From: Chryseolinea serpens
GTDB lineage: Bacteria > Bacteroidota > Bacteroidia > Cytophagales > Cyclobacteriaceae
Assembly: GCF_900129725.1 (NCBI RefSeq)
Contig: NZ_FQWQ01000001.1
Coordinates: 682,001-746,000 of the forward strand
Length of the DNA: 64,000 bases
Reading direction: 5' to 3'
The notes under the pieces were generated by a model, which saw nothing but the letters and a program-made list of their open reading frames with translations, searched no databases and was not told where the DNA came from. Position numbers and translations under genes: made by a program. How positions within the stretch are numbered: position 1 is the first letter of the stretch; every line of letters starts with the position of its first letter. Positions 9,264 to 19,251 of this stretch are shown in pieces.

Positions 9264-9971
9264 TTAAACAAACAATGCTTTGAAGCACCATGCCCCGAGG
9301 ATGCCCCCGATTATCGGCCCGATGACGGGGATCCAGCTATAGGACCAATCGGATGAACCTTTGCCGGGGATGGGCAATATAAAATGGGCCAGCCGTGGCG
9401 CAAGATCGCGGGCGGGGTTGATGGCAAACCCGGTAGTCCCTCCTAAACTAAGACCGATGGAGATGATGAGGCCACCCACGATGAGCGGGTTAAGTCCTTC
9501 GGCAAACTCGTTGGCCCCGATGAAAAGAAGAGCCAGCACCAGCACAAACGTGGCGAGGATCTCGCTCAGGAGATTGGCGGGTGTCGAGCGTATGGCGGGT
9601 GCGGTGCAGAACACGGCAAGTTTCTTGGCGGCGCTGTCGGTTCGTCCCCAGTGGGGCAGGAATGCCAGCCATACCAATATGGCCCCAACAAAAGCACCGG
9701 CAAACTGCGCGATGATGTAGCCGGCCACTTGCTCTTTCGGAAAGTCACCCATGAGAAACAGCGCCAGCGTGATGGCTGGATTGAGATGGGCCATGCTGAT
9801 GCGGCCGACGGCATAGACGGCCAACGTTACGGCCAGACCCCAGGCCACCACGATGGTGAGCCATCCGTCGTTCTCGGATTTTGTGCCTTTTAAAACAGCT
9901 CCGGCCACAGCGCCTTCGCCGAGCAGAATGATGATCATGGTGCCGAAAAACTCAGCGAGGTAGACATTCAT
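9264..9971 (-). CDS. glpF: Glycerol uptake facilitator (MIP/aquaporin family)
   Basis: This 235-residue inner-membrane channel has both NPA boxes: HLNPAITLALF (Asn64) and FAINPARDLAPRL (Asn185). The Asp189 after the second box (NPARD) marks glycerol facilitators as opposed to water-specific aquaporins. Six transmembrane helices plus two half-helices fit the length. It is the first gene of the glp operon. No glycerol-3-phosphate-responsive repressor gene is in the window. Confidence 0.95.
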   Translation of the reverse strand: MNVYLAEFFGTMIIILLGEGAVAGAVLKGTKSENDGWLTIVVAWGLAVTLAVYAVGRISMAHLNPAITLALFLMGDFPKEQVAGYIIAQFAGAFVGAILVWLAFLPHWGRTDSAAKKLAVFCTAPAIRSTPANLLSEILATFVLVLALLFIGANEFAEGLNPLIVGGLIISIGLSLGGTTGFAINPARDLAPRLAHFILPIPGKGSSDWSYSWIPVIGPIIGGILGAWCFKALFV

Positions 9972-10351
9972 AAGAATGGGTTTGGTTCAGTCATGGGTAC
10001 GCAGCATTTCTATTATCGTTCGTACAAGCGAAATGCATTGGTTTTCAAGTTGACGAAGATAAGGAATGGGGCAGGATTTTTCAGGAAGTGGTTTTATTAA
10101 TTTGCCGGGCGTTGCGGCGCATGCGGGCATTGGGAGGAAGGTGAATTCGCGCTAAATATTAAAACCAAAATGCGGGGCGCCGTTTCCTTTTGCAGTGGGG
10201 TACTGCCAGTAGCGAGGGACAGATTTGTCCGTCAGGATGTTACGTCATCCGGAAAATCAGCCGTGGCGATTTCCGGATGCCCCAAAGGTTACCAGATCTT
10301 CCGTGCGTGAAGAAAAAACGTGAATAGTTGAAATTGAAAAACCTGTTAGCG
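9972..10351. other. 380-base intergenic region with inverted repeats
   Basis: This gap holds the leader of glpF and the 3' flank of the small lipoprotein gene; no credible open frame is present. A 7-base inverted repeat (GCATTTC at 10004-10010, GAAATGC at 10030-10036) lies upstream of glpF. A stronger 10-base-pair stem (10246-10255 with 10270-10279, CATCCGGAAA arms, 14-base loop) lies 73 bases past the lipoprotein stop. It lacks a T run, so it is at best an RNA 3'-end hairpin. No clear TTG/TAnnTTTG promoter could be placed. Confidence 0.4.
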
Positions 10352-10846
10352 CTAGCGCAGCATGTTGATCTTTTCGTTGACTTCCCCGATAAATTCGTGG
10401 AGATATTCCGGTGTCTCGCGGTTGTTGTTGTCGATGTACCAGAACCGTTTGCCGTCGGCTGTATTTATTTCGATGTAGGTGCCCCCACCGTCGGCGCAAT
10501 CCGGGCAGCCGAGGGTGATCGACGATTCCGAGAGAAGTTCCTCGGGAATTTTGGTGGCGAGATCTTTTACCAATTGATATTTTTCGTCGCTCAAGGCTTC
10601 ATAATCTCCCTCGTGTAAGGTGCCATTCGTGGGGTATTGGTGTTTTTTATCCAGGTAGAGTTTGCCATTGCGAATAAGAAAAAATCTAACGCAATCGTCA
10701 CCCTGGCACATACCATAGAAGCTTCCAAAACTGAAATAGGAATCTGAGAGCGTGGGCAGGTCTCTGCCGTCTTTAGCGTCTTTATCGTGGCAAGCGCCGA
10801 GCGTGAGGGCGGCGAGAGCGAAAAGGAAAATGCGGGTGGTCTTCAT
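10352..10846 (-). CDS. Small lipoprotein of unknown function
   Basis: Starting at the ATG at 10846 gives 164 residues with a typical lipoprotein signal, MKTTRIFLFALAALTLGAC, and lipobox LGAC. An upstream in-frame start would place 29 non-signal residues in front, so it is rejected. The mature part has a CxGDDC-type element (MCQGDDC), a CPDC motif near the middle and GGGTYIEINTADGKRFWYID, suggesting a small beta-rich periplasmic or surface domain. I do not recognise the family. It lies downstream of the haloperoxidase-like gene on the same strand, but a 222-base gap with a repeat separates them. Confidence 0.75.
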   Translation of the reverse strand: MKTTRIFLFALAALTLGACHDKDAKDGRDLPTLSDSYFSFGSFYGMCQGDDCVRFFLIRNGKLYLDKKHQYPTNGTLHEGDYEALSDEKYQLVKDLATKIPEELLSESSITLGCPDCADGGGTYIEINTADGKRFWYIDNNNRETPEYLHEFIGEVNEKINMLR

Positions 10847-10994
10847 GGAGGTATCGTTTTGTTTTCTTATTTGACACCGGAACCCCTGGGGAGGTTGGAA
10901 TGGGTGTGTTAAGAAATCTTTAAGCGGTATCACCTTCGCGAAGTTTCAGCGAGCAAAGAAAAACGTTAAGAAGCTCTTTGCTGAAGGTTCCCTC

Positions 10995-11020
10995 CTTCGC
11001 TAATGCTACGGCGGGCGAAG
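10995..11020. repeat. Short intergenic hairpin element
   Basis: CTTCGC (10995-11000) and GCGAAG (11015-11020) flank TAATGCTACGGCGG. On the other strand this reads as a CTTCGCC...GTAGCATTAGCGAAG element, a type of short intergenic motif I have seen in several bacterial genomes. Only one copy was noticed here, so the assignment is tentative. Confidence 0.3.
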
Positions 11021-11068
11021 CGCGCAAGCAAGAAGCAAAAGGTCTTTGTGCGCCTAGCGGTGGTGTTG

Positions 11069-12415
11069 TTATTGCTTTTGGGCGAGGTCTGCTTTGCGGG
11101 TTTTGATTTTTTGGGCGATGAATTCGCCTACCTGGTGGCCTTGCTTTAGCCCATTTTCGCAGGCGGGCCGGTAGTGAATGCCGCCGTACATGCGGCTGAT
11201 GGCGGCCTCGCTGCAGGCGGCTTCAAATGACTTGAAGCTGCGGACGGATAAACCAAATTCAATTTCCGTGGAGTCGGTAAAGGCAAAGTTGTCGCCAAAC
11301 AATTTGGTGAGCGCCACGGCCGATGCACCGGAGATCACGCTGTGGCCGCTGGTGTGTTCCGGGAACGGCGGTGTTTGCAACAGGGGCACCCACTCCTCGT
11401 CGATGTATTGGTTGATATAGGTCTCGGGACGTACCAGCGTGCTTCTGTATTTCTCATCCCAGCACGAAATAAATCCATCCACCAACGAGATGGCCACGCG
11501 CGCATAGGCCTCGGCCGACTGCGCAAAATCTGCTTTGGCACCCAGGCAGGCCACGTGTGTGATGTTCATCCAATGGCCACCGGGGGAGATCTTTTTGGTG
11601 GCAAACATGACGTGCCCTTTCACGTTCATCACAAAGGGATTGCAATCCCAGAAGGATGCGATCTGACGTTGCTCCGGGGTGAGGTTCACGCCCATGTCAT
11701 GGACTTCCATGGCTTCCTTGTAGAACTGACTTTTCTTATCGACCGAAAATATGGTGTGTGACGCGGGTCTGAATTGCGACGCGGAATCTATGGCAAAGGT
11801 CCTGATCTTGCTCCAGTGCGGCTCCACCGCATCCATATAAGCCGGTGGTGTCGGCTTCCAGGTGCCGGGGTCCTCCTGGATAGAGTATTTGGGGAACGAG
11901 CGGCTTTGTTTGTAGTTGTCTTTCGAAGACCATTTGATGATGTGCTCGGCCACTTCGGTACCATAGGCAAGGGACCGCTCATAGACGTCGTCGGGCATGC
12001 CGGTGTCTTTGAACTCCTGCATGATCTTGTTATAGAACACATCCATTTTATCTTCCGAAAAAACCAGGGCGCGACCAACCTTCAGCATGGCCTGCACCGA
12101 CGCCAGGGGAAAACAATATTCCTGGCCGGCTTGCGGTTGCGGCACCTCCGTGAGGCCGTGTAATTGGCCTGCAAAGCTGGCGTATTTTTTATCCTGGTGA
12201 ATGGCCGCTTCATAGGCGGCCACGCTCATGTAGGTGTAGATGCGCGACGCCACCGGCGGCGAAAAGATGTCGTGTACGATAACGTCGGTGACTTGCTTGA
12301 CGGAGCGGTGTAAAAATTCAGGGTTCTGGGCTTGCGTTTTCCAGTCGGCGTTGTTCTTCGAACAGGAAAAAAGTAAAACGGACAGGCATAAACCTTTCCA
12401 CAGCAAAGTCTTCAT
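11069..12415 (-). CDS. Vanadium haloperoxidase-fold lipoprotein (PAP2 superfamily)
   Basis: The 448-residue protein has a lipoprotein signal MKTLLWKGLCLSVLLFSC. Its C-terminal half carries the complete vanadate/phosphate pocket of vanadium haloperoxidases and class A acid phosphatases: Lys322-x6-Arg329-Pro in KYRSTLVRP, Ser356-Gly357-His358 in EHTSGHS, and Arg408-x5-His414 in SRMYGGIH. The fold binds vanadate (peroxide-dependent halide oxidation) or phosphate (phosphatase); sequence alone cannot decide between them. It is probably anchored in the outer membrane or periplasm. It follows the two CRTAC1-like lipoprotein genes with a 77-base gap and is likely in their operon. Confidence 0.88.
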   Translation of the reverse strand: MKTLLWKGLCLSVLLFSCSKNNADWKTQAQNPEFLHRSVKQVTDVIVHDIFSPPVASRIYTYMSVAAYEAAIHQDKKYASFAGQLHGLTEVPQPQAGQEYCFPLASVQAMLKVGRALVFSEDKMDVFYNKIMQEFKDTGMPDDVYERSLAYGTEVAEHIIKWSSKDNYKQSRSFPKYSIQEDPGTWKPTPPAYMDAVEPHWSKIRTFAIDSASQFRPASHTIFSVDKKSQFYKEAMEVHDMGVNLTPEQRQIASFWDCNPFVMNVKGHVMFATKKISPGGHWMNITHVACLGAKADFAQSAEAYARVAISLVDGFISCWDEKYRSTLVRPETYINQYIDEEWVPLLQTPPFPEHTSGHSVISGASAVALTKLFGDNFAFTDSTEIEFGLSVRSFKSFEAACSEAAISRMYGGIHYRPACENGLKQGHQVGEFIAQKIKTRKADLAQKQ

Positions 12416-12492
12416 GGGTCACAGGTATGATTCTCTTCAAAGGTATCAGATGACGGCAATAAAAAAAAGACCCGGTGCCGACAACCTTTCCG

Positions 12493-15400
12493 TCATTTCT
12501 TTAGCGCAAAAGACACCACCGAAGCGTTGTTGCGGAACCCCATATAATGCACGCGCCCGGCCAGCGTGACCGGCTTCAGGTCCCGGATTTCCCCCTTCAA
12601 GCAAGCACCCGAATCCTTATTGGCCATGGCCTTGAAATGCCCTTTGCCGTCCCCCACCAGCAACGTGCCATAGCTGGCATCGTAGCGGCCCATCTGGATG
12701 TTGATGGGATAGAAATTACCCGCGACAAACACATCGGTGTGGCCGTCGCGATTGAAGTCTTCGATGATCATGGCGTTCACCGTAGAAAATTGCGCCACTG
12801 GCGGCAACGGCCGCACTTCGAATTTGCCGTTGCCCTTGTTTTCGATGTAGGCGCTTTCAAATGCATACGCTTGAAAGACCTTTGCTTTTTTCAGGGTCTC
12901 TTCATCAAATACATCTTTGAATGTGGCGGCAGCAAATTTATTGGCCGAGAGAAATTTCTTTTTGAGGATCGGCATTTGTTTCACCATCTCGTCACGGGTG
13001 TAGTAAGGATATTCTTTTCCCTGAGTGAAGTGGGTGAGCACCTGCTCGAAGCTGCCGTTGTTGTCGAAATCCGAGTAATACATCTTCACCGGCTCAGCCA
13101 GCGATGCTTTCAAGGTCGAGTTGAGACCCAGGTTGCCGGCCACGAGGTCCAGATCGCCATCTTGGTCGAAGTCCGCCAGTTCGATGTGGCTCCACCAGCC
13201 GTTGGTTTTCTCCAGGCCTGAGCCTTCCAGGGCGAGCGGTGTTAGTTTACCGGCGGTGTTCACCAGGATGGTGATGGGTTTCCATTCCGCCGCCAGGATC
13301 AGGTCGTCGTCTTTGTCGTTGTCGATGTCGGCCCAAACGGATTGCTTGATAAATCCGAATTGCTCCAACACCGGCGCAGCGCTTTTTGTAACGTCGGTAA
13401 AATTGCCTTTGCCATCGTTCTGCAATAGGTAGTTTTTCGGTTCCTCACCATACTTGTAGGGAATGGTGCGCACGGCGATGAAGAGATCCAGGTCGCCGTC
13501 CTTGTCGAAATCGTTCACACTCACCGACGAGCCCGTGATCATCATTTCGGGGAGGCCTTTGGCGGACGTGAAATTTCCTTTGCCATCATTGGCATACAGC
13601 TTGGGCTGGCGATGAACGGAGTTTCCGGTAAATTCATTTCCCCCTGTGATCACGATCAGGTCTTTATCGCCGTCGCCATCCACATCGGCAAATGCCGCGT
13701 CGACATTTTCCTGGATGCTGTCCCGCTCAAAAGACCGCTGAAAAGAATCGGTGAACTTCCCATTTTTGTTTTGCACAAATAAACGCGACGTCTGCCACTT
13801 TGCGCCCCCTACAAACACGTCATCCAACCCGTCGTTGTTCACGTCCCCGACGGCTGCGTGGGGACCTTCCGCCGAGAGCATGTGGGGCAGCAGGGCTTCG
13901 CGTGTAAACTCCACAAATTTGTTTTCGCGGTGCGTAAAGTTTATGCCGAGCGTCGCCGTGGTCTCTTCGAAGATCGGCTTTGCCCGGTGGAAACGATCAT
14001 AGTCAAATTTTCCGCTGCTCTTTGCCTGATCCAGTTCCAGTTGCTGATCGACGGCAACTTGTTTTAGCACTTCGTAGGTGTCGTTGGGCCAGACCACCAC
14101 CAGGGAGTCGATGGTTTTGTCGGTGCCGGTCCCAAAAATAAGGCGTGTGTCCACCGCGCTTTGATAGCCGCGCACGGGCGTGCATTCCTGAACTTGTACT
14201 TTACCACCGTTGTATAGGAATACCTTCGTGCCTAGGCCATAGAGGTTCCCTGATGGGCCTTTTAGTTTCACACCCAGGAAGTGGCTCGTCTGAGGCTCCT
14301 GGTTTTTATTGCGGAAGAGATTCTCCATCACGAAGGCTTCATCTTCCACGTTGTTGGTCACCAGGTCCAGGTCGCCGTCGTTGTCCAGGTCGGCATAGGC
14401 TGCTCCATGAGAATAGGAAATCTTGTCAAGGCCCCATTCCGGCGCTTTGTTGGTGAAGGTGGAATCGCCGTTGTTGTGGTAGAGGTAGTTGGCCAGCTTG
14501 ATCTTTGGCATTTTTTCGATGAGCTTCAGATGCTTCTCGTCCATCTTGTACTTGATGCCCTCTTGTATGGAATCGGTGGTGATGAAGTTTATATAATCGA
14601 GGTCGTTGGAACGGCGCAGGATGCCGTTGGAAATGAAGATGTCTTTCTTCCCGTCGAGATCAAAGTCAGCAAACAAAGTTGACCAGCTCCAGTCGGTAGC
14701 GGAGACGCCGGCGTAGAGCGCTATTTCGCTAAATGTTCCATCCTGGTTGTTGAGCTGAAGCGCGTTGCGGGTGTATTGATAGTTGTAGCCATAGCGCAGC
14801 TTAAAGTCGAACAGATCATAAGCATCTTCGGCGGCGGAAGCTTTGAGGATGAAGGGATCTTCCGGAAGCATGTCCATCGCTGCCAGGTCAGGGAAAGCGT
14901 CGTTATTGAAATCCGCAAAATCGACACCCATCGTGTAGCGGCTGGTGTGGTTCATACTCTTGTCCAGCACCTCGGCAAACGTGCCGTTCTTTTGGTTGAT
15001 GTAGAGATAGTCGTTCTCGTGAAAATCGTTGCCCACATAAACGTCCGGCCAGCCGTCGAGGTTGATGTCGCTCACCACCACTCCAAGTCCATAGCCAATG
15101 GCGTTGTCGAGAATGCCCGAACCTTTTGTGACGTCGATGAAATGCCCTTCATCGTTGCGCATGAGCTTGTCGCCGGCGAGCGGGTGCGATTGAAAGCGCA
15201 GGTTTTTGGACATGCCAAAGGTCCCGTTTTCGTGGAGGGAATGGTTGAGCATGAACATGTCGAGGTCACCATCGCGATCATAGTCGAAGAAGGATGCCTG
15301 TGTGGCAAATCCCACGAGGTCCAGGCCGTACTCCATAGCGCGGTCCGTAAATTTCGGCACGCCGTTCGCGTCATTGCCTTCGTTGATGAAGAGCTGGTTC

Positions 15401-15846
15401 TTGCCTTTGAAAATGAGATAGTCCCCCAAATAACCCACATAGATATCCAGGCGGCCGTCATTGTTCACATCGGCCATGGTCACGCCGGTAGTCCAGCCGT
15501 TGAAACCGGCCACCCCGGCTGCATCGGTCACGTCCTTGAACTTGAGGTCGCCCTGGTTGAGGTAGAGTTTGTCGGGGTCCTGGTTAGAGGTGAAAAACAT
15601 ATCGACCAATCCATCGCCATTCACATCCCCTACCGCTACGCCTCCCCCATTGTAGAAATACATGTAGTTGAAAATATTGAACTCAACACTTTCCTTCAAC
15701 ACATTGCGAAAGGTGATCCCGGATTCCGAGGACGGGACAAATCTGAACCCCCCTCCAGTTCCCCCCTTTTTATCCGAACATGCAGATAAGCCGAATACCA
15801 ATACGATGACCGAAAAAATATAACGTAAACGTATCTTCAACATCAC
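12493..15846 (-). CDS. CRTAC1-like FG-GAP/ASPIC lipoprotein, copy 2
   Basis: This 1117-residue protein has a lipoprotein signal ending GLSAC. It contains many FG-GAP/VCBS calcium-loop repeats such as DVNGDGLVDMFF, DVNNDGRLDIYVG and DFDQDGDLDLVAGNLG, which build beta-propeller blades. An ASPIC/UnbV domain lies at about residues 535-610 (GLGTKVFLYNGGKV, VRGYQSAVDTRLIFGTG, VVVWPND) between two propellers. The family is surface-exposed in Bacteroidota, but its ligand is unknown. Its ATG overlaps the stop of the upstream paralogue by four bases, so the two are translationally coupled. The haloperoxidase-like gene follows. Architecture is certain; function is not. Confidence 0.9.
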   Translation of the reverse strand: MMLKIRLRYIFSVIVLVFGLSACSDKKGGTGGGFRFVPSSESGITFRNVLKESVEFNIFNYMYFYNGGGVAVGDVNGDGLVDMFFTSNQDPDKLYLNQGDLKFKDVTDAAGVAGFNGWTTGVTMADVNNDGRLDIYVGYLGDYLIFKGKNQLFINEGNDANGVPKFTDRAMEYGLDLVGFATQASFFDYDRDGDLDMFMLNHSLHENGTFGMSKNLRFQSHPLAGDKLMRNDEGHFIDVTKGSGILDNAIGYGLGVVVSDINLDGWPDVYVGNDFHENDYLYINQKNGTFAEVLDKSMNHTSRYTMGVDFADFNNDAFPDLAAMDMLPEDPFILKASAAEDAYDLFDFKLRYGYNYQYTRNALQLNNQDGTFSEIALYAGVSATDWSWSTLFADFDLDGKKDIFISNGILRRSNDLDYINFITTDSIQEGIKYKMDEKHLKLIEKMPKIKLANYLYHNNGDSTFTNKAPEWGLDKISYSHGAAYADLDNDGDLDLVTNNVEDEAFVMENLFRNKNQEPQTSHFLGVKLKGPSGNLYGLGTKVFLYNGGKVQVQECTPVRGYQSAVDTRLIFGTGTDKTIDSLVVVWPNDTYEVLKQVAVDQQLELDQAKSSGKFDYDRFHRAKPIFEETTATLGINFTHRENKFVEFTREALLPHMLSAEGPHAAVGDVNNDGLDDVFVGGAKWQTSRLFVQNKNGKFTDSFQRSFERDSIQENVDAAFADVDGDGDKDLIVITGGNEFTGNSVHRQPKLYANDGKGNFTSAKGLPEMMITGSSVSVNDFDKDGDLDLFIAVRTIPYKYGEEPKNYLLQNDGKGNFTDVTKSAAPVLEQFGFIKQSVWADIDNDKDDDLILAAEWKPITILVNTAGKLTPLALEGSGLEKTNGWWSHIELADFDQDGDLDLVAGNLGLNSTLKASLAEPVKMYYSDFDNNGSFEQVLTHFTQGKEYPYYTRDEMVKQMPILKKKFLSANKFAAATFKDVFDEETLKKAKVFQAYAFESAYIENKGNGKFEVRPLPPVAQFSTVNAMIIEDFNRDGHTDVFVAGNFYPINIQMGRYDASYGTLLVGDGKGHFKAMANKDSGACLKGEIRDLKPVTLAGRVHYMGFRNNASVVSFALKK

Positions 15847-18800
15847 TTCGTTGCTTTATAGAATTTTATTGAATCGTTGTTCCGGACAAACGCCACCACC
15901 TCACCCGCTTTGGTTTTGAGACGTGCAATGTGTCGTACTTGCCCTTCCAGTTTAATACCCGACTGCTGCGACTTCAGCGGGGCGAAATTTCCCGTTCCAT
16001 CTCCAACCAAAACCAACCCATGCAACGCGTCGTAGCGGCCTACTTCGGGTTTCACCGAAAACAGGTTGCCGCCCAGCACGAGGTCGGGTTTGTTGTCGTG
16101 GTTCACATCGGCCACGTCGATGGCAAACACGGGCGAGAACTGGGCTTCCACGGGCAGTGTCTTGCGCACAAATCCTTTGGGGCCTTCGTTTATCAGCACC
16201 AGCGTGTTGGGTTCATAGAAATTAAGTTTTGTCGCTTTCGCCAGCAAGGCCGGATCGAAAATGTCGGCGATAGATTTTTGTGCGTAGTCCCGGTAATAGA
16301 CAAACTTCTTCTTGAGGCTGCTCATCTGTTTGATCATGTCCTGGCGCAAGGCTGTGGGATACTCTTCGCCGTCTTTCATGAATGTAAAAATGGGTTCGAT
16401 GGAACCGTTCTGATCGAAGTCGTTCACGTAAAGCGAAATGGGATGATCGACGGTTGGTTTGAATTTAGAATTGCGGCCGAGGTTCCCCAGCACGAAGTCG
16501 GTGTCGCCGTCGCCATCCAGATCCGATGCCGTGATGCTGTTCCACCAGCCGTCGGTTTTCTCGAGGCCGGGGATGTTTTCCACACGGGTCAGTTTTTTGC
16601 CGTCGTTTTTATAGAGCGTGACGGGCATCCAGTCGCCGATGATCATCAGGTCAGGGAATGCGTCATGATCATAGTCAAACCATTCGGCAGCCGTCACCAT
16701 GCCGGCGTGCTTCAGCTCCGGGGCCAGGGTGGCCGTGGCGTCGGTGAAATTTCCTTTCCCATCGTTTAGCAAAATAAATTGATCACAAGGCAAACCATAG
16801 TAGGAAGGCAACATGCGCGTGCCTACAAACAAGTCCAGGTCGCCATCGTGATCGATGTCTGCAGGGCGGACGCAACTTCCGGCCTGGTAGATGGCGGGCA
16901 TTTTCTTTTCGGTCTTTACGAATTCGGGCCGGCCGTTTTTCAGGCCTTTGTTTTCATACATTCTGTCCAACAAGGGAATGCCCAGCGATGCGCGTTCCGA
17001 ACCCCCGGTAACAACATACAGGTCCAGATCTTTGTCGCCATCAAAATCGAAGAACACCGCATCGATATCGTCGGCCAGCGAATCGGCAAGAAATAGTTCG
17101 GGTTGAAGCTTGCTGAATTTCCCAGACGCCTGTTGCATGTACAACGCGCCCCCATGTCCCGCAGAACCACCAAGGAAGAAGTCATCCAAATGATCGTTGT
17201 TCAGATCGGCCTTGGCAAACGCCGGGCCTTCCGTCGACACCATGTGGTACAATAAACGATCCCGGTCGAACTCATTGAAATCATTTTCCACGTGCGAAAC
17301 GGCGTCACCATTTGTTACCTCCGAAAACAGCGCGCGCTCAGGTTTGGATGCCTGCGGCTTAACCGCTTTCGCTTTCGCGTGATCGATCTCCAGCTTTTGA
17401 TTGGTCGGCACGTTTTTCAACACCTCTATCTTGTCATCCGGCCACTCCACCACGAGGCTGTCGACGGTCGCACGGTTGCCCGTACCGATCACCATCGTAT
17501 AGTCCATGCTGGATTGAAAACCGCGAATCGGCATGTTCTCATAGTAAAGCACGTCGCCTTTTACATAAGCGTGTACCTTCGCCCCTAGCCCGAACGTGTT
17601 TTTTTCAAAACCTTTGAAGGCCAACCGCAGCGAAGTATTCTTCAGCAGCGTGTCGGCGCGGTTCTGGAAAAAGAAAAGCTCCTGGTTCACGTTGTTCACG
17701 ACCAGGTCGAGATCGCCGTCGTTGTCGAGGTCGCCATAGGCGGCGCCGTTGGAAAATCCCGGCTCGTCCAGACCCCACGCCTTCGATTCATTTTTGAATT
17801 CAAACTCTTTTGTGGGAACGAGCATGTAGTTGCTCATTTTTTGCGAGGGCATCTTATCGACAAATTCCTTGAAGTCTACCTTTTTGCCTTCGATGGCCGA
17901 CCGCATGTTCTCACTGCTGCCCAGGAACTCCACAAAATCCTGGTTGATCAGGTCCTTGTAAGTGCCGTTGCAGACAAAGATCTCTTTGTGCGCGTCATTG
18001 TTAAAGTCGGAGATCAACGCCCCCCAGCTCCAATCCGTAGCCGACACACCGGCCAGTTGGCCGATCTCGCTAAACGTGCCGTCGCTGTTGTTCAGCTGCA
18101 GCATGTTGCGCATAAACTGGTGATAATAGCCATTCTTGAGACGCAATTGATAGACGTCGTACGTCTCGAAGGCCACCAGTGTTTTCAACCGATAATCTTC
18201 CTCAGGGAGCATGTCGGTAGAAAAGATGTCCGGGCAACCATCATTGTTGATGTCCGCCAGGTCGGCCCCCATAGAAAACATGCTGAGGTGCCCCATGTAT
18301 TTTTCGAGCTCCTCGGAGAAGGTGCCGTCATGCTGGTTGATGTAGAGGTAGTCGCGCTCGTAGAAATCGTTGGAAATATAGAGATCGGGCCAGTTGTCGA
18401 GATTGACATCTCCCACCGTCACCCCCAAACCAAAGCCGATCACGCTGCCGTAGATGCCGGCCTGCGCGCTCACGTCGGTGAACTTGCCGTTGTCGTTGCG
18501 ATAGAGTTTATGGCCACCCAGTTCGTCGCGCTGGTCGCGCAGGTTGCGATACCCCAGTGTGGACACCGGGCGGAAGGAGTTGTTGAGAATGTAGCAATCC
18601 AGATCGCCGTCTTTGTCGTAGTCAAAGAACGCCGCGTGGGTGGTGAAGCCTTTGTCGGCCAGGCCGTACTCTTCTGCCTTGTCGGTGAATGTAAGATCAC
18701 CGTTGTTAATAAAAAGCTCGTTGCCGCGGTTGCCACCCGCTACATCGCCGGAGTTGCTCACATAGATGTCGAGCAAACCATCACCGTTCACATCCGCAAT

Positions 18801-19157
18801 GCTCACCCCTGTCGCCCATGCCTTGGTGCCGGCCACGCCTGCCTTTTTGGTAATGTCTTCAAATTTGAGGTTGCCTTTGTTGAGGTACAATTTGTTCTCT
18901 CCCATGTTCGAGGTGAGGTAAACGTCCGGTAGCCCGTCGTTATTGAAATCGCCGATGCCCACACCTCCTCCGTTGTAGAAGTTGCGGTAGCGAAAAACGT
19001 CGAGGTCTTCCTGAACCGTGAGGGTGTTTTCAAAATGAATGCCCGTTTCCTCGGCCGTAAGCCGTCTGAAAAGGGTGTTTTCATTCCGGGACTCTTCTTT
19101 TTTCTCCGGACCACAAGCCCACAATGCCAGTAACGTGAATAGGTAAAATTTCCGCAT
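15843..19157 (-). CDS. CRTAC1-like FG-GAP/ASPIC lipoprotein, copy 1
   Basis: The ATG at 19157 gives 1104 residues starting MRKFYLFTLLALWACG, a short lipoprotein signal; an in-frame ATG 27 codons earlier adds a non-signal leader and overlaps the terminator hairpin, so it is rejected. It is colinear with the following gene: FG-GAP calcium loops (DFNNDGLPDVYL, DVNGDGLLDIYVSN, DVNLDNWPDLYIS), an ASPIC/UnbV domain at about 522-590 (GLGAKVHAY, IRGFQSSMDYTMVIGTG), and a second propeller with DLDGDGDTDFVLGNLG. The pair clearly arose by duplication. It lies 94 bases after susD but is separated from it by a strong terminator. Confidence 0.9.
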   Translation of the reverse strand: MRKFYLFTLLALWACGPEKKEESRNENTLFRRLTAEETGIHFENTLTVQEDLDVFRYRNFYNGGGVGIGDFNNDGLPDVYLTSNMGENKLYLNKGNLKFEDITKKAGVAGTKAWATGVSIADVNGDGLLDIYVSNSGDVAGGNRGNELFINNGDLTFTDKAEEYGLADKGFTTHAAFFDYDKDGDLDCYILNNSFRPVSTLGYRNLRDQRDELGGHKLYRNDNGKFTDVSAQAGIYGSVIGFGLGVTVGDVNLDNWPDLYISNDFYERDYLYINQHDGTFSEELEKYMGHLSMFSMGADLADINNDGCPDIFSTDMLPEEDYRLKTLVAFETYDVYQLRLKNGYYHQFMRNMLQLNNSDGTFSEIGQLAGVSATDWSWGALISDFNNDAHKEIFVCNGTYKDLINQDFVEFLGSSENMRSAIEGKKVDFKEFVDKMPSQKMSNYMLVPTKEFEFKNESKAWGLDEPGFSNGAAYGDLDNDGDLDLVVNNVNQELFFFQNRADTLLKNTSLRLAFKGFEKNTFGLGAKVHAYVKGDVLYYENMPIRGFQSSMDYTMVIGTGNRATVDSLVVEWPDDKIEVLKNVPTNQKLEIDHAKAKAVKPQASKPERALFSEVTNGDAVSHVENDFNEFDRDRLLYHMVSTEGPAFAKADLNNDHLDDFFLGGSAGHGGALYMQQASGKFSKLQPELFLADSLADDIDAVFFDFDGDKDLDLYVVTGGSERASLGIPLLDRMYENKGLKNGRPEFVKTEKKMPAIYQAGSCVRPADIDHDGDLDLFVGTRMLPSYYGLPCDQFILLNDGKGNFTDATATLAPELKHAGMVTAAEWFDYDHDAFPDLMIIGDWMPVTLYKNDGKKLTRVENIPGLEKTDGWWNSITASDLDGDGDTDFVLGNLGRNSKFKPTVDHPISLYVNDFDQNGSIEPIFTFMKDGEEYPTALRQDMIKQMSSLKKKFVYYRDYAQKSIADIFDPALLAKATKLNFYEPNTLVLINEGPKGFVRKTLPVEAQFSPVFAIDVADVNHDNKPDLVLGGNLFSVKPEVGRYDALHGLVLVGDGTGNFAPLKSQQSGIKLEGQVRHIARLKTKAGEVVAFVRNNDSIKFYKATK

Positions 19158-19188
19158 TTTGTATTTCAGCGTATTATCAAACGGAAAA

Positions 19189-19227
19189 GTAAAAAAAAGA
19201 AGGCAAGTAAGTGAATACTTGCCTTCT
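19189..19227 (-). terminator. Terminator/attenuator between susD-like and CRTAC1-like genes
   Basis: A perfect 12-base-pair stem (AGAAGGCAAGTA 19198-19209 with 19216-19227, loop AGTGAA) is followed on the minus strand by eight T residues. It lies 25 bases past the SusD stop and 32 bases before the next ATG, so transcription from the SusC promoter should drop here. Confidence 0.85.
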
Positions 19228-19251
19228 GATCTTTTCAAAGGCTTACTTCAA

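Noticed and set aside
11069..12415. Calling the gene a proven haloperoxidase
   Set aside because: The motifs are shared with acid phosphatases of the same fold, so only the fold and pocket are supported.
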